DNA of 64,000 nucleotides, from the NCBI GenBank assembly GCA_035528415.1, contig DATKYQ010000084.1:56475-120474 (forward strand). Direction: 5' to 3'. Made by a program: the position numbers and the translations under genes. Below are positions 35,194-43,933 of this stretch, one piece after another; position 1 is the stretch's first letter, and each line of letters begins with the position of its first letter. Origin of the DNA: DATKYQ01 sp035528415 (GTDB lineage Bacteria > Myxococcota > B64-G9). The notes under the pieces are model-generated. The model was not told the origin of the DNA and searched no databases. It worked only from the letters and a program-made list of their open reading frames with translations.

Positions 35194-36797
35194 AAGGCCA
35201 AGACGTAAGGATCAAAGACGTCGGGAAAAACGAGGGCCGCCTGGTCGATCTCGACGTCGGGGACATTCCCAAGCTTCCCCCACCATACGACAACTGGCAG
35301 GACAAGCCTTACTCGGAGGTGTCCGAAGAGAAGCGATCGAGAATGGATACCTCGCTCGACGGTATCATCGGGCTGCGCCTGCCGCGGCCGAAGTCGGAAG
35401 CCGAGAAAAGCGAACTCGTTGCAAAGTTCCTGCGCGGCGTCGAAAAGCTCTTTTCGCGAGAAGACAACTGGACATTCCTGCAGCCGTTTCTGCTGGCCAT
35501 GGAAAACTGCGTCAAGTGCAACACCTGCGCCGACGCCTGTCCGATCTTCGAAGAGAGCGGGCGGGTCGAGATCTACCGCCCGCTTTTCAGGGCAGAGCTG
35601 CTGCGGCGCATAGCACAGCGACAGCGATCACCGGTGGCCAAGGTCTTGGGCAAACTGACAGGCGCCGATATCGACGTAACATGGGAAATGGTGGCCCGTC
35701 TGGGAGAATCCGCCTATCGTTGCACACTGTGCCGGCGCTGCGCGCAGCACTGTCCCATGGCTATCGATAACGGCATGATCGCCCGCGAGATCCGCAAGAT
35801 CTTCAGCCAGGAGATGGGCATCTCACCGCCCGAGCTTCACGAGGACGGCACGATCAAGCAGCTTACCGTGGGCTCATCGACCGGCGTCAACCAGCACGCG
35901 CTGATGGATATTCTCGAGTTCGCCGAGGAGGACATCGAGGATCGCATTGGCATGAAGGTCAAGATTCCCTTAGACAAGGCCGGCGCCGATATACTGATCA
36001 TGCACAACGCCGGCGAGTTTCTCTCATGGCCCGAGAACCTGGAAGCTTTTGCCATTCTCTTCGAGCTGGCCGGTCTTAGCTGGACCCTGTCTACCGATCT
36101 GGTTGGCTATGACTCGGTCAACTACGGGTTGTTCTACGATGATATCCAGTACACCCGTGTTACTTTGGCCCACGCCCAGATCGCCAAGAAGCTGGGCGTC
36201 AAGAAGGTGGTCATGGGCGAGTGTGGCCACGCCCACAAGGCCTTCATGGCCGTCGGCGACCGGATGTGGCTCGAAGAGTCAAACATCCCGCGCGAGAGCG
36301 CCTTGACCCTTATGGAAGACCTGGTTTGCAACGAGAAGATCATGGTCGACCCGTCGCGCAACGATTTCCCGGTCACGCTGCACGATCCCTGCAACTTCGT
36401 GCGCTCAATGGGCATCGTCCAGCCCCAGCGGCGCGTGCTCGAGAAAATTTGCCCGCAGTTTCGTGAGATGGAGCCGCATGGGGTGGATAACTACTGTTGC
36501 GGCGGCGGAAGCGGCTTCGCCATCATGCAATCGAACAATTTTCCAGATTGGCGTATGCGCATCTCGGGCCGCAAGAAGTTCGCACAGATCATAAATGCCT
36601 TCGAGGGTAAAATGGATCCTTCGATCAACAAGTATGTCTGCGCGCCGTGCTCGAACTGCAAGGGCCAGATTCGCGATCTCTTGACCTACTACGACGCCTG
36701 GAATCGACACCATATCCTTTACGGCGGCCTGGTTGAACTGGTGGTCAATGCCATGGTAGACGTCAGGGAAGGTTTCCTGGAATGGGAGTTTCATTGA
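35190..36797 (+). CDS. DsrK-like CCG-domain iron-sulfur protein
   Basis: The 535-residue protein has an N-terminal extension of ~130 residues, cluster motifs CVKCNTCADACP and CTLCRRCAQHCP, a linker, and a CCG domain with HDPCNFVRS, NYCCGGGSG and CAPCSNCKG plus the MGECGHAH motif. DsrK reduces the DsrC trisulfide or disulfide in sulfate reducers; here it is the third CCG protein of the window. It is co-translated with the DsrM-like subunit and its stop overlaps the HEAT-repeat gene by one base. Likely function: electrons from menaquinol to a cytoplasmic thiol/disulfide partner, or the reverse. Confidence 0.88.
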   Translation: MKGQDVRIKDVGKNEGRLVDLDVGDIPKLPPPYDNWQDKPYSEVSEEKRSRMDTSLDGIIGLRLPRPKSEAEKSELVAKFLRGVEKLFSREDNWTFLQPFLLAMENCVKCNTCADACPIFEESGRVEIYRPLFRAELLRRIAQRQRSPVAKVLGKLTGADIDVTWEMVARLGESAYRCTLCRRCAQHCPMAIDNGMIAREIRKIFSQEMGISPPELHEDGTIKQLTVGSSTGVNQHALMDILEFAEEDIEDRIGMKVKIPLDKAGADILIMHNAGEFLSWPENLEAFAILFELAGLSWTLSTDLVGYDSVNYGLFYDDIQYTRVTLAHAQIAKKLGVKKVVMGECGHAHKAFMAVGDRMWLEESNIPRESALTLMEDLVCNEKIMVDPSRNDFPVTLHDPCNFVRSMGIVQPQRRVLEKICPQFREMEPHGVDNYCCGGGSGFAIMQSNNFPDWRMRISGRKKFAQIINAFEGKMDPSINKYVCAPCSNCKGQIRDLLTYYDAWNRHHILYGGLVELVVNAMVDVREGFLEWEFH

Positions 36798-37609
36798 TGG
36801 GGCTGTTCGGCAAGCGAGGCTTGCATAGCACCGACCCGCGCGTGCGGCTTGCGGCCATCGAGCGGGCCGGCGAAAAAGATCTCGTCGAGGTGGCCTGCGG
36901 AGATGACTCGCCGCGGGTGCGCATGGCGGCAGTGGCCCGCATTTCCGACGATGCGCGTCTCGCCCGGGTAGCCAAGGACGCCGGCGAATTGGATGTGCGT
37001 CTATCCGCCGTCGAGCGGATATCCTCCCAGCAACTGCTGGCCGACATAATAAAGGCGCGCAAGAACTTCAAGCTGATGGGCGCCTGCTTCGCGCGCATCA
37101 CCGACAAGAAGATCCTCGAAGCCATTGCCGGAGACGTAGGCTACAATCCCACGGCCCGACGCATCGCCGTTGAGCAGTTCGCCGACGAATCTTACCTGGC
37201 AGACATCGAGGGCAAGCAGGAAGCTGACGGCGAAGACGAGCAGAGCAAGGTGGACATCGAAGCATTGATGCGGATGTACGGCGGTGTGCGTATGGTCAGG
37301 GCGATCGGCAGGTTCCGCCGTAGTGAAAAGGCCCTCAGGGCGCTTGGTAAGGTTGCCAAGAACGGAGGAGAGGCCGGTGAGCTGGCAGTCGAGTATCTTT
37401 GCCGGGCGCTTGCGAGTACCAATCCCGCGCTGCGGAACCGCGCCACGAAAGAATTGTCCGCGCTCAGCGACCCGGATCTGGTCGGCTGCCTGGTGCGTGC
37501 GGTCGACGATCCGCGGATTCAAAAGCCGATTCGCGATGTGCTTTCTCGAATCGATACGCCCGAGGCGCGCGCCGCGCTCGAGGGCCTGGCTGACCCAGTC
37601 GGAGACTGA
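36797..37609 (+). CDS. HEAT-repeat protein of DsrMK operon
   Basis: The 270-residue protein is built of short helical repeats (DPRVRLAAIERAGEKD, SPRVRMAAVARISDDA, LDVRLSAVERISSQQ, NPALRNRATKELSALSD), typical of HEAT/PBS-lyase repeats that mediate protein contacts. The ATG overlaps the DsrK-like stop (TGATG). No catalytic or metal motif is seen. A similar but shorter helical tail occurs in the ZnuB-like protein of this window. It could be an assembly factor or adaptor between the redox complex and the receivers nearby; this is a guess. Confidence 0.75.
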   Translation: MGLFGKRGLHSTDPRVRLAAIERAGEKDLVEVACGDDSPRVRMAAVARISDDARLARVAKDAGELDVRLSAVERISSQQLLADIIKARKNFKLMGACFARITDKKILEAIAGDVGYNPTARRIAVEQFADESYLADIEGKQEADGEDEQSKVDIEALMRMYGGVRMVRAIGRFRRSEKALRALGKVAKNGGEAGELAVEYLCRALASTNPALRNRATKELSALSDPDLVGCLVRAVDDPRIQKPIRDVLSRIDTPEARAALEGLADPVGD

Positions 37610-37634
37610 CCGGGTTTTCCCGGGGAGGAAAAAC

Positions 37635-38012
37635 ATGGCCAAGAAGATCCTGATCATCGACGATGAGAAGGACATGCGCGTCTATCTGGGCGCGCTTTTC
37701 AAGAAGGCGGGCTACGACGTCCAAACGGCCGAAAATGGAGAGGAGGGTCTGCGAGCTGCCGCGGCCGCGCCCCCCGACCTGATCACACTGGACGTGCTGA
37801 TGCCGAAAAAATCCGGCCTGCGTGCCTACAAGGATCTGCGGACGAATCCCGTCACGCGCGAAATTCCGATCGTCATCTTGACCGGCCTGGCCCAGCAGCA
37901 GGATTTCTTCGGCGACGAACTGGGTGCGCTTTCCCGGCCTGATGCAATATGCGAGAAGCCAATCGTAAGAGAAGATTTTTTAGATACGGTTCGCGGGATC
38001 ATCGGCGACTGA
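37635..38012 (+). CDS. Stand-alone CheY-like receiver
   Basis: A 125-residue receiver domain with IDDEKD, phospho-acceptor Asp in LDVLMPKKSG and the Lys in CEKPIV. GGGGAGGAAAA precedes the ATG. A longer frame upstream is a shadow of the HEAT gene. It is followed by a PAS kinase 10 bases later, forming a second receiver/kinase pair within the redox region. Confidence 0.85.
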   Translation: MAKKILIIDDEKDMRVYLGALFKKAGYDVQTAENGEEGLRAAAAAPPDLITLDVLMPKKSGLRAYKDLRTNPVTREIPIVILTGLAQQQDFFGDELGALSRPDAICEKPIVREDFLDTVRGIIGD

Positions 38013-38022
38013 CGGAGTCGAC

Positions 38023-39447
38023 TTGACGGAACCCGTGCAAAGCTATCCGCGCTGGATGGGCGTGATGCCCTGCTACCTGTCGGTCCAGGACCGGCAGCTC
38101 AGGATCATCGAGGCCAACAACCTCTTCGTGCGCGACTTCGGCGAGCACGTCGGCCATTTCTGCTACCAGGTTTATAAGGACAACCAAGCTCCCTGCCCCG
38201 GTTGTCCGGTCTTGCAAACCTTCCAGGACGGGCAGGTGCACTCGGGCGAAGAGAAGGTCACAACGCGCGAGGGCAAGGTGATCGAGGTGGTCGTCACTTC
38301 CACTCCGTTGTTGGATGAGAACGGAAGGGTATCCTCGGTGATCGAGATGTCCACTAACATTTCCGAGGTCAAGAGCCTCAGGCGCAAGCTTTCGCAAACC
38401 CGCCGTGATTACAAGCGTCTGTTCGAGTCGGTGCCTTGCTACATCTGCGTGCTCGATCGCGATCTCGTAATCCAAGAGGCCAACACCTTGTACAAAGAGC
38501 ACTTCGACAGCTCGCGCGGGGCGCATTGCTATGAGGTTTGCAAGGGACGTAAAGACCGCTGTGATGACTGCCTGGTCGAGAAAGCATTCGCTGACGGCCA
38601 GAGCCATTCGAGCGAGGAGCGCCTGACCACACGCAGCGGGCGCACGCTGAACCTGGTGGTTCACTCGATGCCGGTGCGCGATGAGGAGCGCAGAATAATC
38701 GCCGTGATGGAGGTCTTCACCGACATCACCGAGATCAAACACCTCCAGCGGCAGTTGACGCTGATGGGACGAGCCGTGGCCGGGATGGCTCACCGGATCA
38801 AGAACATATTAATGGGTCTCGAGGGGGGTATCTTTGTCGTCAACACCGGCATGGAATCCGGTGACCGCGAAGCCATGGATGAAGGCTGGGAGATGGTGGA
38901 ACGCAACGTGAAAAGGGTCTCGCGCCTGGTCAAGGATCTGCTCTACTGCTCGAAGGAGAGGAAGCCCTCTTTCGAAGAGAACGTCTGCCCGCGGGAGATC
39001 GTCCGGCAGGTTCACGAGCTTTACACCGAGAGGGCGGCCGAGGCCGGCATCGATCTGCGACTGGATCTAGACGAGCAAGATCTGCGCGGCAAGTTCGACC
39101 CCGACGGCCTCTACAATCTGCTGGTCAACCTGGTGGGCAACGCCATCGACGCTTGCCGTTTCGATCCCGACCAGGACAAACAGTCGCACACGATCCAGCT
39201 GCGCTGCCGGCGACAGCCGGATGGAGCGGTCGTGTTCGATGTCGAGGATGACGGCGCGGGTATTCCCGACGATGTTGCAGCCAAGGTCTTCGAAGACTTC
39301 TTCTCCACCAAGGGCACCGAGGGAACCGGCATCGGCCTGCTGGTGGTGCAAAAAGTAGCCGAGGAGCACGGCGGCAAAGTTACTTTCGTCTCCAAGCCGG
39401 GCGTCGGCACCAAGTTCACGGTCACCATCCCGCCTCGGCAGGGCTGA
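38023..39447 (+). CDS. PAS sensor histidine kinase with two Cys-rich PAS domains
   Basis: The 474-residue kinase has two PAS domains, with CYQVYKDNQAPCPGCP and CYEVCKGRKDRCDDC motifs, then a His phospho-acceptor region (MAHRIKNILMGLEGG) and an HATPase domain (NLVGNAIDACR, DDGAGIPDD, GTEGTGIGL). It is a shorter homolog of the kinase at 24951, which has a third PAS. The TTG at 38023 is the likely start (ACGGAG upstream); the first ATG, at 38056, would remove part of the first PAS strand region. It is soluble and probably senses cytoplasmic redox state. Confidence 0.82.
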   Translation: MTEPVQSYPRWMGVMPCYLSVQDRQLRIIEANNLFVRDFGEHVGHFCYQVYKDNQAPCPGCPVLQTFQDGQVHSGEEKVTTREGKVIEVVVTSTPLLDENGRVSSVIEMSTNISEVKSLRRKLSQTRRDYKRLFESVPCYICVLDRDLVIQEANTLYKEHFDSSRGAHCYEVCKGRKDRCDDCLVEKAFADGQSHSSEERLTTRSGRTLNLVVHSMPVRDEERRIIAVMEVFTDITEIKHLQRQLTLMGRAVAGMAHRIKNILMGLEGGIFVVNTGMESGDREAMDEGWEMVERNVKRVSRLVKDLLYCSKERKPSFEENVCPREIVRQVHELYTERAAEAGIDLRLDLDEQDLRGKFDPDGLYNLLVNLVGNAIDACRFDPDQDKQSHTIQLRCRRQPDGAVVFDVEDDGAGIPDDVAAKVFEDFFSTKGTEGTGIGLLVVQKVAEEHGGKVTFVSKPGVGTKFTVTIPPRQG

Positions 39448-39527
39448 TGCTTGTCTTCGGCCGACCATTGAGATACATTCAGCGCCGAAGAATCGATTTG
39501 CAGATTTGATACAAGACGGAGGCAGAG

Positions 39528-39881
39528 ATGAGCAAGAAGGTTCTGGTTGTTGACGACGAAGCCGATGTGCGCAAGTTCATCACCGCCGTACTCGAAAAGG
39601 AAGGCTACCAGACCGTCACCGCCGGGGACGGCGTCGAGGCGCTTCAGAAAGCCGGCAGCGAAAAGCCCGACTTGATAATTCTCGATCTGCAGATGCCCGA
39701 AAAGACCGGGACCGATTTCTACCGCAAATTGTCCAGAGACAAGGATCTTGGACAAATCCCGATCATCGTCGTCAGCGGGCTGGCCGGCCGCCACCTGGCG
39801 GTCAGGAAACCCGCGGCCGTCTTCGACAAACCGATCGACCCCGCCAAGTTCCTGGCCGCGGTTGAGAAAGCGCTTTCCTGA
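39528..39881 (+). CDS. Stand-alone CheY-like receiver
   Basis: A 117-residue receiver with VDDEAD, ILDLQMPEKTG and FDKPID motifs, the fourth output-less receiver in the region. It follows the second PAS kinase by 80 bases with its own GACGGAGG ribosome site. It closely resembles the receiver at 33267. It ends the redox/regulatory block; the next gene is unrelated. Confidence 0.85.
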   Translation: MSKKVLVVDDEADVRKFITAVLEKEGYQTVTAGDGVEALQKAGSEKPDLIILDLQMPEKTGTDFYRKLSRDKDLGQIPIIVVSGLAGRHLAVRKPAAVFDKPIDPAKFLAAVEKALS

Positions 39882-39967
39882 CAAGCGTTCTTCCGGCCGG
39901 GAACATTTCATCTGCACACGTGTCTTAAGAGCGCCAACGTATCGTTAACCTACCAGGAGGTCGACTA

Positions 39968-42322
39968 ATGCGACTCGAACGGGACAGGTGTGTCGGCGGA
40001 CGCTGCTTCGCTCTTTTTTCGATCATGGCGCTTTTATTCCTTTCTGCCTGGCTCTTGCCGGCCGGCGCCAGGGCCGCGGTAGAACTTACTCGACAGCAAC
40101 TCCAGGCGGCGCTCGACACAGTGCCGAAGGATGCCGGGCGCAAGACGCTCGCGCCTTACTTCTTCGTCTTTACGGATGATCCGGATGTCGACAGGCTTCC
40201 GCTGAAGAGTACATCCGTCAAGGTCGATATCGCCGGTGTCGTCGCGCGCGTGCGCGTCACCCAGATTTATCGCAACCAGGGTCGTAAGCCCCTGGAGGCT
40301 GTCTACATCTTTCCCGCCTCCACCCGGGCGGCGGTGCAGGCCATGCGCATGACAATCGGTGAGCGGACCATAGTGGCCGAGATAAAGAAGCGCGCCGAGG
40401 CGCGCCGTGAGTATGAAAAGGCGCTTTCCGAGGGGCGCACGGCTTCACTTCTCGAGCAGCAACGCCCAAACGTGTTTCAGATCAGCGTCGGCAACATCTT
40501 GCCCGCAGACGAGATCAAGGTCGAACTCGAGTACAGCGAGTTGCTGGTTCCGGAGCACGGGCAATACGAGTTCGTCTACCCGACCGTGGTGGGGCCGCGT
40601 TACTCAAATCGTCCAAAAACAGGTTCGTCCGAGCCGGAGCGCTGGGTAGAAAATCCCTATCTTCACCAGGGAGAAAATGCCGACAACACCTTGGCCATCG
40701 ACGTCAACATTCGTTCAGGCATTCCGATTGCCAGGGTGGTCAGCCCGTCGCACGACGTGTCGGTAGAGTTCACGGGCCGCAATCAAGCGCACATCACACA
40801 GACCGAATCGGCCGAGGCCGGCAACCGCGATTTCGTGGTGCGCTACAGGCTCGCCGGGGATGCCATCGAGCATGGACTGCTACTCTACCCCGGGGAAGAA
40901 GAGAACTTTTTCATGCTGATGATGGAGCCGCCGCAGCGCACCGCCGAACGGGACATAGTTGATCGCGAGTACATCTTCATCATGGATGTCTCAGGCTCCA
41001 TGTGCGGCTATCCCCTCGAGACCACTAAAGGCCTGATGCGCGACCTGTTGGGCGGCTTGCGCGCGCGCGACTATTTCAACCTGATCCTGTTCGCCGGTTC
41101 GTCCGCGGCGCTTTCCTCGAACTCGTTGCCGGTAACGAGCGACAACATTCAGGACGCTTTAGACCTTGTCGACACGCAGCAAGGGGGAGGGGGAACGGAG
41201 CTGTTACCCGCGCTCAGAAAAGCACTTGCCTTGCCGCGCAAGGAAAACACCGCACGGGTGCTAATCGTGTTGACAGACGGCTACGTCGATGTCGAAAAGG
41301 AGAGCTTCGAATTGGTGCGCTCGAAGTTGGGCCAAGCCAACCTGTTCGCCTTCGGTATCGGCACGGCGGTCAACCGTTTTTTGATCGAGGGCCTGGCGCG
41401 GGCAGGCATGGGCGAGCCTTTTGTTGTCTTGGATGCTGCCGAGGCGCGCAAGCAAGCGGCCCGCTTTCGCGAGTACGTGTCGGCTCCGTTGCTTACGGGA
41501 ATCGAGGTCGATTTCGACGGCTTCGAGGCCTATGACACCGAGCCCGGCGCCATGCCCGATCTCTTCGCCGAACGCCCGCTTGTCATACTCGGCAAGTACC
41601 GCGGGAAACCGAGTGGAGAAATAGTCATAAGCGGACGCGCTGCCGGCGAGGATTACGAAGGCCGCATCAGGCTGGAAGACGCCATCGTCTCGGAAGACAA
41701 TCGGGCCTTGAAAACACTCTGGGCCCGCAGGCGGCTGGCGTCGCTTGCAGACGACGTCAAGCTGCAGGCAGACGACGAGCAAGTAGCCGAGATCACCCGC
41801 CTGGGACTGAAATACAAATTGTTGTCCGACTATACCTCTTTCGTTGCGATCGACACCGAAGTGCGGGCCGACGGGAAAAAGGTCACCCGGGTACGCCAGC
41901 CGCTTCCGTTGCCGTTTGGCTTATCCGACTCTGCGGTGGGTGGACTGGGCACCCATGGTTTCGGAGGGGTAGCAGGAAGACTGAGCGGAAGCGTCAAGGG
42001 TCGAGCGATGGGTCGAGCAATGGTGATGGGTTCACTGGACCGCGGCGTGATCCAGAGAACGATCTCCAAGAACCTGCGCTCGATCCAGGCTTGCTACGAA
42101 AAGGCACTCAGGTCGAACCCGTCTCTTTGCGGCAAGATTGTGGTGAGCTTCACAATCGGGCCCAAGGGGACGGTCACGAGCGCCAGAATAGCGAGTGCCA
42201 CTATTGCCGATTACCAGATGCAGGCCGACGTGCTGAGCGTGATCCGTAGAATGAAGTTCCCGAAGCCTACCGGGGGCGGATCGATAAACATCAGTTATCC
42301 GTTCATATTCCGATCGCCATGA
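39968..42322 (+). CDS. VIT/VWA-domain exported protein with AgmX/PglI-like C-terminus
   Basis: The 784-residue protein has a signal peptide (to about residue 37), a VIT (inter-alpha-trypsin inhibitor) domain with SVKVDIAGVVARVRVTQIYR, EAVYIFPAST and EARREYEKALSEGRTASLLE, then a von Willebrand A domain whose MIDAS reads DVSGSM (about residue 340). A Gly-rich linker leads to a C-terminal ~85 residues (RTISKNLRSIQACYEKALRS... SFTIGPKGTVTSARI) like the AgmX/PglI C-terminal domain of myxobacteria, related to TonB C-domains. It probably acts on the periplasmic side or cell surface in adhesion or protein-protein contact. Substrate or partner is unknown. Confidence 0.85.
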   Translation: MRLERDRCVGGRCFALFSIMALLFLSAWLLPAGARAAVELTRQQLQAALDTVPKDAGRKTLAPYFFVFTDDPDVDRLPLKSTSVKVDIAGVVARVRVTQIYRNQGRKPLEAVYIFPASTRAAVQAMRMTIGERTIVAEIKKRAEARREYEKALSEGRTASLLEQQRPNVFQISVGNILPADEIKVELEYSELLVPEHGQYEFVYPTVVGPRYSNRPKTGSSEPERWVENPYLHQGENADNTLAIDVNIRSGIPIARVVSPSHDVSVEFTGRNQAHITQTESAEAGNRDFVVRYRLAGDAIEHGLLLYPGEEENFFMLMMEPPQRTAERDIVDREYIFIMDVSGSMCGYPLETTKGLMRDLLGGLRARDYFNLILFAGSSAALSSNSLPVTSDNIQDALDLVDTQQGGGGTELLPALRKALALPRKENTARVLIVLTDGYVDVEKESFELVRSKLGQANLFAFGIGTAVNRFLIEGLARAGMGEPFVVLDAAEARKQAARFREYVSAPLLTGIEVDFDGFEAYDTEPGAMPDLFAERPLVILGKYRGKPSGEIVISGRAAGEDYEGRIRLEDAIVSEDNRALKTLWARRRLASLADDVKLQADDEQVAEITRLGLKYKLLSDYTSFVAIDTEVRADGKKVTRVRQPLPLPFGLSDSAVGGLGTHGFGGVAGRLSGSVKGRAMGRAMVMGSLDRGVIQRTISKNLRSIQACYEKALRSNPSLCGKIVVSFTIGPKGTVTSARIASATIADYQMQADVLSVIRRMKFPKPTGGGSINISYPFIFRSP

Positions 42323-42350
42323 GGTTATTCCGCATCACGCATCATTGCGG

Positions 42351-42378
42351 TTGACATCTTGTGCAGAGATGCTACACT
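42351..42378 (+). promoter_or_regulatory. Putative sigma-70 promoter of vapBC
   Basis: TTGACA at 42351-42356 and TACACT at 42373-42378 with 16 bases between, 21 bases before the antitoxin ATG. The -35 is perfect. The antitoxin probably binds nearby to repress the pair; no clear palindrome was recognised. Confidence 0.5.
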
Positions 42379-42399
42379 GTTCGATGAGGATGTGTGGTG

Positions 42400-42660
42400 A
42401 TGGCCCGAACGACGGTCGACATTGATGATCCGATTCTGCGAGATCTCAAGAAACTGCATAAAAGGCGCAAACTTCCGCTTGGACGGCTGATTAGTGAACT
42501 ACTGGCCAAGGCCCTGGCCGATGAACGAAGTCGGCCGGGGCAAAGGCGTCCCTTCGTCTGGAAGCCCATTCCGATGGGTAACCCCAGGGTCGATTTAGTT
42601 GATAAGGATGCGCTATGGGCCGTGCTCGACGGCACAGATATTGGTGCGGGTGAGGCGTGA
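42400..42660 (+). CDS. vapB: VapB-like ribbon-helix-helix antitoxin
   Basis: The 86-residue protein starts with ARTTVDIDDPILRDLKKLHK, the ribbon and first helix of a VapB/CopG-type DNA-binding domain, and ends with a region that would wrap the toxin. The ATG at 42400 has GATGAGGA upstream; GTG codons at 42394 and 42397 are in frame but less likely. It overlaps the PIN-domain toxin gene by four bases, the normal order and arrangement of a VapBC toxin-antitoxin pair. Confidence 0.8.
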   Translation: MARTTVDIDDPILRDLKKLHKRRKLPLGRLISELLAKALADERSRPGQRRPFVWKPIPMGNPRVDLVDKDALWAVLDGTDIGAGEA

Positions 42661-43088
42661 GCTACGCCATCGACGCCAATATCCTGCTCTATGCGGCGAA
42701 CGCCTCAAGCAGTTTCAACGAGCGGGCCGTGTCTTTTATCGAACAGTGCGCGAACCGCGGCGAGGTGCTTTGTCTGGCCTGGCCGACGGTGATGGCGTTT
42801 CTACGCATCAGCACTCATCCAGGAATATTCCCTCGGCCGCTTTCGATGAAGGAAGCAATGAAATACGTAGACGCCTTGCTCGATTTGCCCCACACACGAA
42901 CAATATCTGCGCGGGAAGGATTCTGGGATGTTTACCGCCAGGTGGCCGATGCCGTGGTCCTGCGAGGAAACCTGGTGCCCGATGCTCACCTGGCAGCCAT
43001 TCTGAAGCAGAACGGCGTTATGGTTCTGTATACCAATGACACGGATTTCAGGAAATTCGAATTTCTCAAGGTGCGCAACCTTCCGTAG
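42657..43088 (+). CDS. vapC: VapC-like PIN-domain toxin (RNase)
   Basis: The 143-residue protein has a PIN fold with acidic residues in AIDANILLYA, VPDAHLAA and NDTDF. The position where most PIN proteins have a second acidic residue reads TVMAFLRI, as in a VapC subfamily with WP-x-x-xx-FLR motifs. PIN toxins cut tRNA or rRNA when the antitoxin is degraded. The start is GTG (GTGAGC) overlapping the antitoxin stop. Confidence 0.82.
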   Translation: MSYAIDANILLYAANASSSFNERAVSFIEQCANRGEVLCLAWPTVMAFLRISTHPGIFPRPLSMKEAMKYVDALLDLPHTRTISAREGFWDVYRQVADAVVLRGNLVPDAHLAAILKQNGVMVLYTNDTDFRKFEFLKVRNLP

Positions 43089-43869
43089 GGGCGAGCTTCA
43101 TGCTCGCCCGCGGCCGGACGGGTATGGTGGCTATTAACCCGATCATCACGCCAGCCGAGAACCTCTCGTTGTTGTTTGGAATGTTGATGTAAAATTGGCT
43201 GATGAACTCTATGGCCGGGTTGAGAACCACGTTGTAGCCGAAAGCGATCCCGCCAATATCTATCGCCTGCTCAACATCGTCTGGGTGTTGATGGAAAACG
43301 GCGTCAAACTCCGCGAGAAGTTGGTGGCCGGCCGCTACTGTCACGTAGGCGCCGAGCACGCCCTCAATGTCGAAAGCCAGAGAGTTGTCCCCATTATTTG
43401 AAGAACTCGATCGAGAACGCGAGCGCAGCGGCAGGGCGGTGCGAAAGTATAATCCCATGCCGCTGCGATCAGGCTCGAGATCGAAGTTCAGTTCAAGGGC
43501 CGGCTCCAGGCGGAACTCGCTGAAAGCCGGACCGGTGGCACCAATCTCGATGAATAGATCTGCATCGAAGTGATCGCTGTCGAGCGGCGTTCCGAAGATA
43601 CCCATGCGCAGATCTCCCGATTCTTTCGAAAGCAGGTCGGCGGCTTCGAGCGTGAGACCCAGGTAGGCCGAGAGACGATCCACAAGGCCGTAGCCGATCA
43701 TGATGTCCCCCGCGACTACCCGTTCGTCCTCCCCTCGGCCGATACCGTCGTAGCCCATGTAGAAATCGACATCGGCCGCGCCGGCATCCCAGGTCTCGGT
43801 CGTGTCGGCAGCCCGGGCCGGCATGCAACTAAGTGACACAACGAAAATCGAAAAGAGTCGCGATTTCAT
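43066..43869 (-). CDS. Outer-membrane beta-barrel-like exported protein
   Basis: The 267-residue protein has a signal peptide (to ARA, residue 20) and a pattern of alternating strands with aromatic residues (VDFYMGYDGIGRGEDER, DIMIGYGLVDRLSAYLGLTL, IEFISQFYINIPNNNERF), which suggests a small barrel. A Ser/Arg run (RSRSRSSSSNN) sits in a middle loop. The last dozen residues are read from a hairpin repeat at 43089-43109 and look acquired rather than conserved. It overlaps vapC by 23 bases in convergent orientation. I do not recognise the family. Confidence 0.65.
   Translation of the reverse strand: MKSRLFSIFVVSLSCMPARAADTTETWDAGAADVDFYMGYDGIGRGEDERVVAGDIMIGYGLVDRLSAYLGLTLEAADLLSKESGDLRMGIFGTPLDSDHFDADLFIEIGATGPAFSEFRLEPALELNFDLEPDRSGMGLYFRTALPLRSRSRSSSSNNGDNSLAFDIEGVLGAYVTVAAGHQLLAEFDAVFHQHPDDVEQAIDIGGIAFGYNVVLNPAIEFISQFYINIPNNNERFSAGVMIGLIATIPVRPRASMKLAPTEGCAP
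43089..43109. repeat. GGGCGAGC hairpin between convergent genes
   Basis: GGGCGAGC-TTCAT-GCTCGCCC forms a perfect 8-base stem with a 5-base loop directly after the vapC stop. No T-run follows on either strand. It lies within the last codons of the convergent outer-membrane gene. Such GC-rich palindromes occur as dispersed repeats in many GC-rich genomes and may also act as terminators; only one copy was noticed here. Confidence 0.6.
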
Positions 43870-43933
43870 GGCATCGCCTCACAAAGACCCGTCTCTGATT
43901 GTTAGACGTCTCTACGTCGACTGACAAAAAAAA

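Noticed and set aside
15693..39881. Claim that the organism is a sulfate reducer
   Set aside because: Hmc, Qmo, DsrC and DsrMK-like parts are present but dsrAB, aprAB, sat, dsrJ, dsrO and dsrP are not in the window, and the DsrC lacks one Cys.
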